Assembly (NCBI RefSeq): GCF_040054535.1
Contig: NC_090795.1
Span: 9,230,501-9,294,500, forward strand
DNA length: 64,000 nt
Direction: 5' to 3'
From: Antennarius striatus
Lineage: Eukaryota; Chordata; Actinopteri; Lophiiformes; Antennariidae
How positions within the stretch are numbered: the stretch's first letter is position 1; every line of letters starts with the position of its first letter. Below, piece by piece: positions 1 to 13,381 of the stretch. The position numbers and the translations under genes were made by a program. The notes under the pieces were generated by a model. The model saw only the letters and a list, made by a program, of their open reading frames with translations. It ran no database searches and was not told the origin of the DNA.

Positions 1-19
1 ACTTGTAGCGACCTGTATC

Positions 20-300
20 AATATTTGATTTTATTTCATCCCGCGAAGCGGTGATGTATTGTAATCGTCAGTGTTTGTGTATTCGTCTGTCTGTCCATCC
101 ACCAAATATCTTCACAACCGTTGCAGATAGAAAGATGAAAGAAACAGCACATTACTTCGGATGGAAATTAGATGACAACGTTGACCTTGAAAAACTAGGT
201 CAAGGTCAAATTTTCACTTTTATACCTTTTTTAGGTACACAACATTTAGCAGTTGCAAGTGTGTCCTTAGACACAAATTTTTTAGTTTGTCTCATTTAAG
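20..300. repeat. Probable dispersed repeat with a short inverted motif
   Basis: The block opens with a small inverted motif (CATCCCGC-GAA-GCGGTGATG, about 38-58) followed by a run of short phrases, including an AGGTCAAGGTCAA motif near 197-209. The style resembles non-autonomous interspersed elements found in many fish genomes. There is only one copy in the window, so repeat status rests on recollection of similar elements. The open frame across it (51-299) has no recognised domain. Confidence 0.35.
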
Positions 301-3300
301 ATATTTATTGTACTTGTTAACTGAATAACAAGCTTGTTTTTTGAATGATGTATGAATATATGATATTAAATTTTTTTCACAGCGCGATATATTTTATTGA
401 CATTGATTGAGGCTCATCATGCAAACACTCTTTTCCCAAGAACCAAACGCTGACCTCAGATATGAAACCACTCATACTTGTTATAGCCACGGTGTCTTTC
501 TACGAATGACAGTGTAATGAAAGTTGTGTGTGTTTTCACAACATGAACAACTGTATATTCTGTCTCTACATCCCTTTGCTATGACTCCTTTTCCTTCTTT
601 TCTGTACCTTTATTGCAACTTCAATAAGCTTCCAGTCCTGGTTGTCCTCAACCCCCTCTCTCTCAATCTGTCTTCCTCGTCCATATGCTTTCTTTACTGA
701 ACCAATAGGTAAACCCCCCCGCTTCTCTTCCACCTGTCCTTTACCCTCCATGTACCCCTGTCCATCTATTTTTATTCCTCTTCCCCCTCTGATCCCTCTA
801 ATCTCTCTAACAGGGCCCAATCGTCCCCTCTATCCTCTTGTGTATAGGAGTTAAGTCCAGTGTGGCCACGGCACATTGGGTTTGCAGGTGCCTATGGGGT
901 TCCTTTGAATTTGTAAGGTCACTATTTTCACTACAATATGAAATGAAGCAAATGACACTGAATGATTCTTTATAAAATTTCCTGAGAAAAATAATATTAG
1001 AGTGATTCATTTCTTTGGATTTCCACTGTATCCTATCAGTTTACCTTTGTTTTTTGCTCCAGGGTATTGAAGTATATGTTGTGCAGCTTTGTTGAAATTG
1101 GGCACATGGTTTTGATAAATAAAGACTGCAGTTATTCAGTTAACCACTGTGAGAGAAGCTGATCCTGCTCTACGATATTTGAAGACAAAGTCGTGGGATA
1201 AATATAATTTAAGAAAGAAAAAGTATGCACCTAATAAATACAAGGGGAAAAAAACCATTTGTTTGTCTTTTTGACAAACGACTGGTTTCTTGGCCAGTCT
1301 CTTTCTGTGACTATACGACCAACATGATGCAGGTGGTTAGCTAGTCACTGCTGTGAGAAATTCAGATAAGCAATGAATGAAAAAGGATTACCATAATACA
1401 CAACAATTAATTCAACAACTGGATATGAAGAGGAAATCTTTTTCCAGCTCGTTGTTGACTGAGGAGATATTCTATTGTGTTCCAGATGTCATTCCACTCC
1501 TGCATTAATTAACAACCTATCGTAAAGGGTATAAGAATTTCTGAATGTTGAGACTCTGCCTCGTTTGGTGATGGGACACTCATGGGAAATATATAATTAA
1601 ATCATGTACCTGATTTGATTAAACTGAAGATTTTCTTTAGACTGCATGGTGTCTTCACAATCAAAGGTATTTTATTGTTACCAAATTATAATGACAAGAC
1701 TCATGTTTTATTGATTGTGTAGGAATGACATTGAATGCTGGGGCATAATGTTGTTACGGTTGGATTGTATGGATGACAGGAAGGATCACAAGGGAATCAA
1801 TGATGGGGAAATAAATATTGCTGGAGTGTGTTTCATGAAAAGCCACTTAATGGATGTTGATAACCTGTTTGTACCATATCATTCTGGAAAGGACTTGGTC
1901 AATAGGCATATATGTTTTCAAACTTGTGTGATGTTTTTAAGGCTAAATGGAATGAAATTTACCTTCATAATTAGTCAGAATATTTTAGTCAGAGAAATGC
2001 CATACTGTGTGTTAGTTATGCTGACATTGCTGTGATACTGGCCATCCTTTTCATTTGGTTTTCAGCAGCTTCTGTGACATTGATCAGCACCCCAGTTTGC
2101 GAAACTTTGTATCTCCAGCTGTTCATTTGAAACAACTGGTATTAAACATTAAAATTACACACAGTGCATTAAGTTGTTTGACTTGAAATAAAGCATGACG
2201 AAGATTAAAATTTGTCCCTGGGGTTCAGAGAAAGTGAATCAGTTACATCAAATCAAAAGGCAAGGCCAGTACAGTTTAATGATAATTCAGTATTTTAAAA
2301 ATAGATCTTTTTCTTTCTTTATTGGTAAGAATAGTAAAATCTGAACTCTGGTTTATGGCAAACCAGATGTAGACTATAAAGGGAAAAGAGTGACATGTGC
2401 CTAAGACAAAGAAACAGTGTCTAGATCTATATTTTTAAACAGAGACTTAAAAGATAAGACTTGAACTTCTCTTGGAAGTAATATGGCTTTAATTTGTGGA
2501 TACTGTTTTTTCTCACTATGACTACAGATACTATGTGCTACGGCAAGTTGGCTTGGCCTGAGATTGATAACCAGGATTGCTCAAAAGTGTCCCAAGATGC
2601 CTCTTAAGATCCTAGTTTTGGCAATGGAGCCTTAAAAACACAATAAAAAAGAATTTATGTTTGTGAGGGTTTAGCTGTTGCCCTCTATCTACTTTTTTTC
2701 TTTCTTGTGTGTAGTATTTATGGTTGTTCTGCACTTTGCCTAATGGTTACATTTAGTCAGTAGAAAAAGGGACCGACAATTTCTAGAGTGGTGGGCCGCT
2801 TGACAGTGGTACTGTATAATATTTTTTGTTTTAAGTACCGGTACCTACTGCTACCATGCCTTTTTACTCTTACTAATGAACCAATGACTTTTTAAATCAG
2901 TAGTCACAGAAGTGTTTTTTTTTAATCTGTTTTTGAATTTAAACTTTTAGTTTTTAATCATAGTCTGTTTTTTTAATTTTGTTTTCTATTTGGAGGGGGG
3001 TTGTCTTATTTTAGCCTTTCTGTGTCCTCTCTATTCTATCAATCCCTCTCTATCAAAAACACCTTCACTTATGTACAGTATATTCAGGCAAAGACAAAGA
3101 ACAACAGCCATTATCCATTATTCATTTACACCAACTCTAAAAGTAACCCCATAACACATATTTGTGGACACAATTTGAACATATCTGCAGGGTAGTATTT
3201 CTGACTAGTTTAATTTATGAGAAATAATTTTGTTTAAATTATAAATACAGCTAAAGGATCAGAAGTGGTTCTCATTGACTGCTAAATATTCATTCTGCTA

Positions 3301-4866
3301 AATCAGACAATTTGAGAAAAGTGATTAACTAATTTTAGCATGGATAGATTGTCTTGAAAGTAGTAAGTCATGAATTGCTATTTTAAGTTGCAGATTGACC
3401 CCAACTGAACACTCACCTCACCTTCCCTAAGGGTGGATGCTAAAAATGGAAAATCCAAAGGGGCCTCTCTCTTACCAACATTTAATTTGTATATTCTTTT
3501 GGCTGCTGTAAAAACGTTGCAGTACTACTTCGTGAAAGATGTTGTACTCAATGGAGAATGACTCACTCCCTTTGTTGAAAAGATTAGATGCAAATAAAAA
3601 GATAATGATTTATAATTTTCCTCTAGTTGTTTCTCGTAATTCCTACAAACTAGATCTTGACCATCACTTTTAGGAATTACTTCACTGTACGATAGATTTG
3701 AGCATATTACCATGACAGATTGAGTATAAAATGTGTTTTACATCAATATGTCACTCACTTTTCATAAGTGCTGTGTTCTTAATGTTGTGAACATTCTTGA
3801 ATTAGAAGTATGACTGTGGCCCACACACACCGACCAGTGATCATAGACTCCTAATGAATGTAACATTAGCATGACTTAATCAGTCACAGCTGTTAGCAAA
3901 GCATGTGAACACAGGCTGTGAAAAATCTGAAATTAGAGGACATGTCAAGGAATCTGTTCTATTTGTTTCCTGTCATGTTCTCTGAGCCCCAAGTCAGAAG
4001 TGAGGACACAGCCAAACCTTAATTAATTTATTAGGATTATTCTCAAAAATAGACTTTACATTTAATATGCAAAAGCAAACTCATGACTGGCCCTTTACAG
4101 TTAAGCTTTTGTTTTGGTTGTCATTGATTCTCCCTGTCCGACTTATTAATTTTCCGTCTTTGTAATTTCTTGCACTTTGAAAATATTAAAGTTTAATACA
4201 AACGTCAGAGCACTGAACCCCCCCCCCAAGTTTTACAAGTAGCTTTACATGATCTAATTTAAAATTGTCTTCACTTCTTGCAAGAAGCTTTTTTTTTTTT
4301 TTTTAAACTTTTGGCAACTTACTCTGACCACATGTTATCATTTTAAGTATGAAGAACAACATATTTATCATAAAACAATGTTGCTTTTTCTGGATCCACC
4401 TTTAATTTTTTGTCATTTAGTGAAGCAGAATCAGTGGAAGTATATTTGAATTGTCACTTTGCCCTCCACTGTCCTGAAATAAGAGTAGATGTTCCTCCAT
4501 TAACCTGTTTTGGTACCCATAATAGGGTAACCCATATTTGTTCCATTTCCACTGAATGAAACACTCATGTTCTGATTAGATGTTACATTTATTTTAAAGT
4601 CTATGAGATTTGATTAATTTTTTTTGTAAAGGACACTTTGATGATTGACACATAACAATAAGTTTGTCATGATTAGTATTTTGTGGAATAGAGATCAAGC
4701 ATTTAATACATGTTATGTGTTTTTTTTATTTGTGGGCTTTGTCTTTGTATGAAACAATACGGCTTCAGGATTATGTGGATAATGTGTCTATTTAAAAAAA
4801 AAAATCTTTTTAGCTCACCTGCTCTGGCTTTTGTTGATATAGTTCTGTTACAGTACCTTCTTTAGC

Positions 4867-5163
4867 TCACTCTCCCCATAGGCTGTTCAACAGGGCTACA
4901 CAAAAGTCCTTTCTGTACAGCAGATCAATGGGTGTGAAATAGTCGGCCAGCATTCCATTAGGAAAATCTGTGTAACGTAAAAACAACAAAGTTGTCGCTA
5001 GCATGACGTCTAACACATGCGTGAAACAGTGCTTTGCACCCAATCGATTAACGTGCTTCACTGTCACAGGACTGTTTCTTTTATCTTCAAATGCAATCAA
5101 AAGGAGCATCGAAACCTTGTGCCTTTTTTCCAGTTTTAAGACATATTCAGCTTCTTTTTGTCT
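4867..5163 (-). other. Unexplained minus-strand open reading frame in mllt10 intron
   Basis: About 99 codons are open on the minus strand and end at a stop at 4867-4869. An ATG lies at 5107-5109 and the frame extends about 18 codons further upstream. The translation is mixed in composition, with motifs such as LYRKDFC and LRYTDFPNG near the C-terminus, and is unlike the low-complexity shadow frames nearby. I recognise no family. It could be a decayed transposon or retrogene fragment, an exon of an unknown gene, or chance. Confidence 0.2.
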
Positions 5164-7998
5164 GAGTTAGCCATTTACTGAATTTACTAAATGTTGCTTT
5201 AGGTTTGGGTCACCTCATCAAAACTTGGCGCCGTCCTACTTTTCCAGCTCAAGTTTACACACATGTGATTTAGTGCTTTTAATTCCTCCACTTCAATCCC
5301 ATGAACCAGAGTCCCACTGTGCCTTCATTCCTATTTCAGCGTTTTTCTCATTGTGTTTTTCATAGACACTTCAGGGTCGGACATCAGGATTAGCTCAGAT
5401 TTGTTTTTGTGCGTGCATTTGTTATGTGGTTTGGAGGATAGTGACTCTGATAGACCTTGCAGTCAAACTGCAACTTGGGCTAAAATGTTCTCTAAGCTGG
5501 CTGCTTAGAAAAGGCCTCACATACACACTCCTGCCCTTCCATACACAGACAATGGCCGGTCAGAGATCTTGCAGGAAACTGCTTGGGGGAATTCCTGCCA
5601 AGCCAGGGTGGATTATTTTCCCCCTTTAACTTCCTTTTCCTCTGTTTGCCCCGTCTTCCCTTGCACAGAGCTCCTTGCCTCCCTGTGTGCAGCCTCTGAT
5701 TGACATTCTGAGGCCATCAGGTTGACTTGTGAAGCACTTAAAATACATGTTTTATCAAAGTAAGAGACAATGCCCCTGTTTTATCCCAGAGGTACGGGTC
5801 TTTCATTTGTCAGATTGCAAAATTAAATATTTTGTCAAAATTCCATTTGGCCTTGTATGGCAAGACTGAATACATATTGAATTCCACCTTTTTAGTTTTG
5901 TGGAGACATAGAGAAAGAGTGAACATGTTTTCAACTTTCAACCGCTGGATATGTTTTGTAGCAGAGATGGAGCAGATTTCATTGCATCGCTCATTGCTCA
6001 GGAGTGAGTTGAAAAACAAAGTTAGCCTTCATCCTCTGCCACTACTTTTACATCTGCCTCACACAGTCTTAAAGCGTCCTCAGACATGTCAAATGATCAG
6101 GCTGCTAATGGTCAGTAACAGAGAAAGAGGGGAAAGGACACACTGAAAGGCTTTGTCTCTGCCTATATAATCAATTGACCTGATTGATAAGGGTGTGTCA
6201 GGGTTATATTGTGTGTATGTTATGTTTCCCACGCCCACTGCTTAGGGTCTTTCTGTGCATGTGTGTGTGTGAGTGTGTGTGTCTGTGTCATCTGACCCTC
6301 TTAGCTTAGCCTCTGTCCATCAACACCTACCTTTGGAATGTTAATGAAAAACAACAAGGGAATCCCGAAGAATGTACCCCTTCTCTCCAGTATCATCTAT
6401 CCTTTTTTTGCAGTAGCGGCAGTTTAAGTTACGCATTACATTTTGTGAAATCGCCGTCTGTCTAATGTTTCTCTGTGTGTCATTTGTCCCAATTGTAGCC
6501 AGTTTAAAAGCTTGTAAACAAATTTAAAGTAGTTCTGAACAGTTGCTTTATGAGCTGACCAACAGGAAATTCTAAATTTATCCTACATGCTGAGACTAGC
6601 ATCAAGGGCCAATGAATGAAGCATAATAGTCAAGGATTTGAAAAATACGGCATGTCGTAGAATCAAATTCCCAATTAATGGACATCCTAAGAGAAAAACA
6701 AGATTTAATTGTTTTGGGTTTTTTGTCATTCTTAATTTTTTTTTTTTAAAGAAGTTTTCAAAACTCCTGCTCAAGCTTTTTCATTTTAGGTGTTAAATTA
6801 CTGACATGACATTTTATTTAAATTGAATCATTTTATATTCTCACTGTGTCTTTATGTTATGAAATATTGATCACTTTTGGAGAAATGTTTATAAAAGGAA
6901 CAAACTGACACACATGTATGCTACCAGGCAGAGTGGAATTTGGTGATTTTAGGTATTTTAAAGCTATTGAACATACCAAACAAGAGATTGTTAGTTTACA
7001 ACTTCGGATCTAAATTATACCCAGGAATGTACGCACAAAGTGAACTCTTAACCCCAACGCGTTAACAGAAGCCAGCAAGCAATGAGCTTACAGTAGAGCT
7101 GCTGTCTCCTGATATGACTCGTGATGTCTGTTAGCTGACAGTCATAAAGGAAGTCTGGCTAAACTGCCACCAGTCTGCATAGATCACTCCTCTGGAAGAC
7201 CCTGAGGGAATAAGGGAGAGGGGCCATTCTGGCTATTGCAGAGTTATTATGACACTGAACATTACAAGCATGTTGAGTCCCATGTTGTCTCAGGATTGCT
7301 GCATATTTTCACCACCCCTCCAAGAATGTGTCTTCTGTGTGGATGAGTGCCCACGTTAAAGTGTGTGTAAGTGTGCATGCACCTGTCTGTTCACACACAC
7401 GTTCAGAGAGGTGTCAGGGTGCAAGGTGTGCCTGTGAGGTGTAAATGCACTGGCACCCACTCACCACAACAGGGGGTGGGAAAAGAGGGTGGTAGCACGT
7501 GCGATAGCGAGGGTGTAAATTGAGCTGTGAACATCCAAGAAGCAGGATATGATTGGATGAAATGATGAGACCTTGTTGGTTTCAGCTTAAGGCTCTAGAC
7601 TCTGCTCTCAACTGCAGCGTGCCGGTTTCCTGTGGCCTCCCGTCTGTTTTATCTCTCTTCCATCCCTCTTTGTGTTTGTGGATTTTTAAGCTTTCATCTC
7701 AGACTGAGCCTTTGAAATGCAATGCTTTTCCTCTGTCAGCACCACACATTCTGTCTTCTGTCCTAATAACTCCATTACTTAGTTTTATTTTTGACATCTC
7801 TTTGACTAGTCTTTGTGCAGTGCAGTGTGTCTCCATATTCAGTATTTTCCCAATGTCTTTTAAATGCAGTGGGCTTTAAAATAATGGGTTTAGGAGGTGT
7901 CTTTTTTCACTGAATCTGTATCTTTCATCCTTTCATCATATAAGTAGATTAATTCACATGCATCTGTTTCTACCTCTTTTTCATTCCTTTGTACCCAG

Positions 7999-8094
7999 AA
8001 ACACAAAGAACGGGACAGGCACAAACCGAAACACAAGAAGAGCATGGACATGTCTCCCTCCCTCGTCCTTCCAAACATCATGGTCCCAGACAAG
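7999..8094 (+). CDS. mllt10: mllt10 exon: basic lysine/histidine-rich segment
   Basis: Acceptor TACCCAG ends at 7998 and the donor is AAG|GTGAAG. The exon is 96 nt, phase 0 to 0, 32 codons. It encodes a basic KHKERDRHKPKHKK segment followed by a serine/proline linker ending PDK. This matches the AF10 region just after the PHD module, which carries nuclear-localisation-type basic clusters. Confidence 0.88.
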
Positions 8095-11000
8095 GTGAAG
8101 GTTCCCCTCATTCCTTTGTTTTTCTTGAATTGTAACTGGATTAGTTCCACATTGCACCAGGAGTGACTGCTTGACTTTTTTTCAATGCCTTGATTGTTGC
8201 TCTTCTCTCCCATTTCCTTATCTTCCACTGACCTTTCTCCCATTTTTGTTTGATAATTCTTTTCCATGTTCTGGTGCTTCTCCTCATTCCTGTACTCCCA
8301 TTCTGTTGAACCATAATCCTGTTCTCCCTCCCTCCCTTTTTTTTTTTGCCTTCCTCCAGACTTACAACAGCAGCAGCTCAGGGGGAGGCTCTTTGACGGC
8401 GGCCTCACAAAAGCGCCTGGATGACGGGAATGCCCGTTTCACCAACGCCAACTTTCAAGAGGTGTCATCCGCTCATTCTGGTGGCGGTTCTAAAGATGGT
8501 TTGGCTACAGACACGGGTAAGGTGGTGTCCGAGGTGAAGAACAAGAAGAACAGCGGCGTAAGTCACCCGACAGGACAGAGAGGCAGCCGCAAATCTCTCA
8601 CCTCTTCAGGGAAGCCCCTTCTCTCCACCGTGGTCACCATGGCAACCTCATCTACGTCTGCCTCTGCTTCCACTGGGCCTTTCCACCAAGGTGAATTGAT
8701 GCCTGCAAAAATTCTACTATGTTAATTTTCCTCCAACCGTGAATTAACCATGCGGTGAGAAAAACAGAGACACAAGGCCAAATCACCTGCTGCTCCACAC
8801 CCCCCCCAAACAACCTGCAAGCTCAGCACAGTTGTAGCTACAGATTATTAAAACCGAAATAGGAGTGTTATTCAGTGTTGGTTTGTTTTTTAACATCCAT
8901 GTTTACTGTGTCTGGATTTTATCCAGACACCAGACTTTTGCGTGTGGCCTTGATAACTATGTCTCTACTGGCCTCTGGCTCCTGTAATCAGTCGTCCTGT
9001 CTGGGGAAAGACCAACACGCTAAAAAAAAGGCATTTGGGAAGGTCAGGTCCTGAAAGAAGTCTATGTTCACACTGAGCTTCTCTGTTTTGTGCTATCAAA
9101 ACCCCTCAGGTGTTTTGTGGGGATTCATCAGTGTGTGTGAAGGCCTGGCTGTACAGTTTGTAGAGTATTTTGACTATCGAGTTTCAGTTGCAGACTGTCA
9201 TGATAATGGAAATGGGTATTCAAAACTTTTCAGCTGTATGATCTTTTTTCCTTACACCTTTCTCGTCTGCCTCACTCGCATCTTTTTGTTTTTCAGGCCT
9301 CCTGCTGACCAGTGCCAGCAAGACACCTTCTGCTGCTTCTTCCTCTGATTTTTTAAGCTTCTCTGATTCAACGTTGCGTCCAGGGGGTTGTACTACCTTC
9401 TCCTCCCCGCCATCTTTCAGTAGCTGCCTTCTGAAGCCAGGCTCAGAGGGCGGAGCTTCAGAGGGAACAGTCTTCGGTTCTCTGATGTCCGCCACTACAG
9501 CCTCTGCAGGTACGAGAAATTTATTCATGAGAATGGCACTTACATCTTTTTATATCTTTCTTTAAACCTATTTTTATGATTTGCTCGTTTGTGATTAGAG
9601 AGTGTGTAACATAGTGAGGATAAAACAAAGAATCAGTCAGTTTTGTTCGTTACAATCACAATGACAGTAAACAAACTAGTTGTATATTTCGAAGTTTGGC
9701 TGCAACAATCTACAATCTTTGGTATATTTTCAGGGTTTCTTCTTAATGACTTTGTTAGCAGAGGAGTTAAGACACCCAGGTGATGACACATCCCATCTTG
9801 TGAGCAAGTTAGTCAGTGACAGCTTAAACAACAGTCACACTTCCTAAACAATGTTTTGTTTACTGTGTGACAAAGCAGCACCACCACTCTTTCTTTCTGA
9901 CAGATACTGTTATATTTCATTTAAGTTTCTTATTTATGAAGTTAGCCAGGGTGGTCTTAATGTAAGGTAAAGAATGTTTTCACAGCCATTTGTCAGTTGC
10001 AGCCTAATGGAAAAAGTTACTGGAAGTTGACAGAGACAAGTGTGAGAAAACAGACCTGGTGCTTCAGCAGAATAACTAACTTCAAGACACTTCAAGGGAT
10101 GAGTTTGAAATATGAGGACATTTAATCAGCATTTATCAGATTTCATTCTTGGATGTTCAGGGGAGAAAAGGGTATCTCAACCCCTGCTTCATTGTGTTTA
10201 TCTCACGAACTCCTGAACAGGTAAATTTATGGAGGCATGACACCAATTCTTTTCTTATAAAACAAATGTGATGTAATTTCATTTTCTAAGATTTGATATG
10301 GACATCTTTCCCAATGTTGTTTTGATAGTAAGTAAGAGAGAATATCTTATCGTCAGACAAAAAGGCCTTTGAGATCTGCTACCTTAAAACTATAAAAATT
10401 ATGATTTACTTTCTTCTAAGTGTGGCATTTCATGGATCAAATGGATTAATTAATTAGATAACAATCTGTTTAATCAATAACCAGTGCAGTCATTTTTGTG
10501 ACCGTAATTTACATGAGCTGAGCTATATGCCAGTTATGCCAAAAGGGCAATAAGTAAGTCATTTACAAGAAAGCCAATGATGAAGAATATGCTTTCCCCT
10601 AGAAGTAGTTTCTTTTAAAGATCTTGGGACAATTAAGTGAAACACTAAGAGGCTTCATGCTTAAAAATTCAGTACAGCTTTTTTATTATTTCAGTGGGCG
10701 GTAAGCTGTATGAGAATTCCCACAGTCACACAACAAGCGAGACAACAAGCCTTGGTGGGTCCGCTGGCTACAAACGGCCCCAGTCTTCCAGCTCCGGGCC
10801 AGGGATCGGAGGAGGAGCGGCAGGAGGAGGGGAGGATGGGGTAAAAAAGAAAAAGAAAGGCAACTGGAGAAACAGATTTGGACCTTGTTTCACCACGGAT
10901 GTGAAGCCTTCAGAGCCAGCTCCCTCCCTAACTCTCCCCAACTCCTCCACGGCCAACACCTGCTCCACCGCATCCCCATCCTCCTCCTCATCCTCCACGC

Positions 11001-11489
11001 TTTCAGGCCGGCCGAGCTTGGTTTCCAGCAGTGGATTAGGAGTGGGGGTTGTGGGGGGAGGAGGAGGAGGGGAGAGGGGGCTGGGGGTTATGGGTGTCGG
11101 CGGTGGGATTCAGAAGTCCCCATCGCTGCTCAGGAATGGCGGTCTACAAAGCAACTGCGGCTCTGCAAACACTGGGCCAGGTGAGGAAAACAAACAACGA
11201 ACTGTGAAATGTCGTAAAGAGAAGTTCTGTCTCAGGTCCTTCTGTCCATCAGTGTCAGCTGCATTCCAGACATGATCTTCACAAATTTGTTTTAGCCAAA
11301 GATTGATATTTTTGTTGACACCAAAACAAGAAGCATTATAGCAGCACCACGTCCAGCTCCTGGTTTATGGTGGTGTTTGGATGTCTGTGACTCAATGCTG
11401 ATGAAAATATAAGAAAATGTTAATAATAATGGAAAAAGTAACAACAGTCAAAAATAAGGATTTGACAGACATCTAAGTGTGTGTGTGTT

Positions 11490-11521
<32 letters not shown>

Positions 11522-13315
11522 TCAGAGCAGGACCTATATGTGTTTGTAGACACGTGGAAGTGGTCTGGATGTGTTTCTTCTTGTTCTGTTGCTTGGCAAC
11601 TGACTTTATGCTTTAGAGTTCCCCTCTGCTGATGGAAATGGCTCAGCACAGCCCACACATCCACATCTCCCCTTTCTCCCAGAATTACCACCCTTTTGTT
11701 TCTCTCTGCATCCTCTACCGATCTTTGTCCCACCTGTTGATGGTTTATACTGCCGAAGGTGTTTTGTCCACACGCGCTCTCTTCAGGCCAGTTTCTCTAA
11801 TCATTAGTAATAATTAATCCGACACTGATCACCAGTTTTAATAAAGGCTGTTGCGCAAGAGCCTAATTTTGCTTTCCTTTTTAAGTTGATTTACTTTTGT
11901 TTTTTTGGACCGTCTTATGATTTATAATATTAAAGTAACCGGTCAGTACCGGCTGTTGACCAGGTTTGTGGCCATTGCTAAATCACTTGGCTCTGATATG
12001 GACATTATTTTTTAGTGTGTCTGCTAAAAGCATGGAATTAAAATCCAAAACCAGCTGTACATTATGTTTTGTCTTTTGTGTATGTATTTAATGTGAATAT
12101 TACTGTCACAGCACCACAACCCCGAGGCCTTTTGTCTGCTCATATAAGGATTGTCTTCGGTCACGCCATCTTGATGTGAACTCTGCCAGCTCTGTTTTGA
12201 CCTTGTTCAGTTGCCACTCCACCAGCGGTTCATTTATGTAAGCGGACAGATACTAACTTTTAAACTCAACTGGCCTTTTTTGTGCTGTCATGAGAAGGCT
12301 TCAACTTCAAACTTTCTTTTCTTCTCCTCTTCCCACACCTGTTTTTGATCCTCTCTAAATCAGTCACACAGGCTTTCTGACCAGCCCCCCGCCTCCCCCC
12401 ACTTTAGCCTGAAAGGTAGTCAAGTCATGTCAGAGGAAACCATGTGTTGTAACAAAATCAAATTAAATATCTGTAAGTATTATGACTTTTAAAACCCTAC
12501 AAACAATAACACCATATTCACCCCTGTATCTTACATTTGCACCCCCCCCCACCACTAACTCACAAAAAGTTGCTTATGGTGTTATATCAATGCAGAAGGC
12601 ATCATGTGGTCATAGTTATGTGGCTAATATCACGCCACAAGCAATAACTTGTTTTTCTTCAAATAATGTTTTTGCTAAATGAGAGTGAAAAAAACAACAC
12701 AAAGTCTGATCAAAAAACTTGCTGCTTTTTGACGTTACTACCTATTTAGGGGTGTATTTAGAAATTTAAAAAAAAAAACCTCCACTGTTTCTGTGTGGTC
12801 AGAGCTCCTCTAATTAGGCCATAGATTTTATTACATTTTTATTGGGGGGGGGGTGACTCTGACGAGGATTACTGAAAAGTTTAACAACACATTTTGATTA
12901 CAGTAGATCTTTTTAAAGCATTTTTATGTGGCAGAAAACATGTTATATGTCAGTCAAGCTACAAGAATTACAAAAACTGTATTTAGGTGATTATATTTTT
13001 GCAAATCCTCCAATTATTGAATAAATATTCAAAATGGTACCATTCAGCCATTTCTTTGGATGTGTGTTTAGTTGATATTTTCCATATATTTTCTTTTCAT
13101 CATTTTTAGCTTCCAATCACAATGTCGGTGTTATTAGCTTTGTGAAGATGAGTTTTAGGAGCATTGCTGGTTGAAGATCATTCTGTTTGTGATTCCACCT
13201 TCACTTCAGGTTCTGGCGCTTGTATTTCTCCTTACGGTGGTGGCGGCGGCGTGGAGACCGCATGTGGTGAAAGCAGATAGGGAAACAAAACAGTGGTGGT
13301 TGTGTCTGTGCATTT

Positions 13316-13381
<66 letters not shown>

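Larger units (their letters stand above)
1..7998. other. Non-coding DNA upstream of first visible mllt10 exon (intron)
   Basis: AT-rich sequence with many homopolymer runs. I searched by eye for exons encoding the AF10 PHD-finger/extended PHD module and the basic linker after it and found none, so this is most simply an intron of mllt10. It contains a repeat-like block near the left edge (about 20-300) and an unexplained minus-strand open frame (4867-5163). Short ORFs elsewhere have no recognisable protein character. An exon shorter than about 100 bases could have been missed. Confidence 0.6.

Noticed and set aside
7890..8408. 172-residue minus-strand frame opposite the first mllt10 exons
   Set aside because: It is antisense to clear AF10 coding exons and their pyrimidine tracts; its charged low-complexity translation is a shadow.
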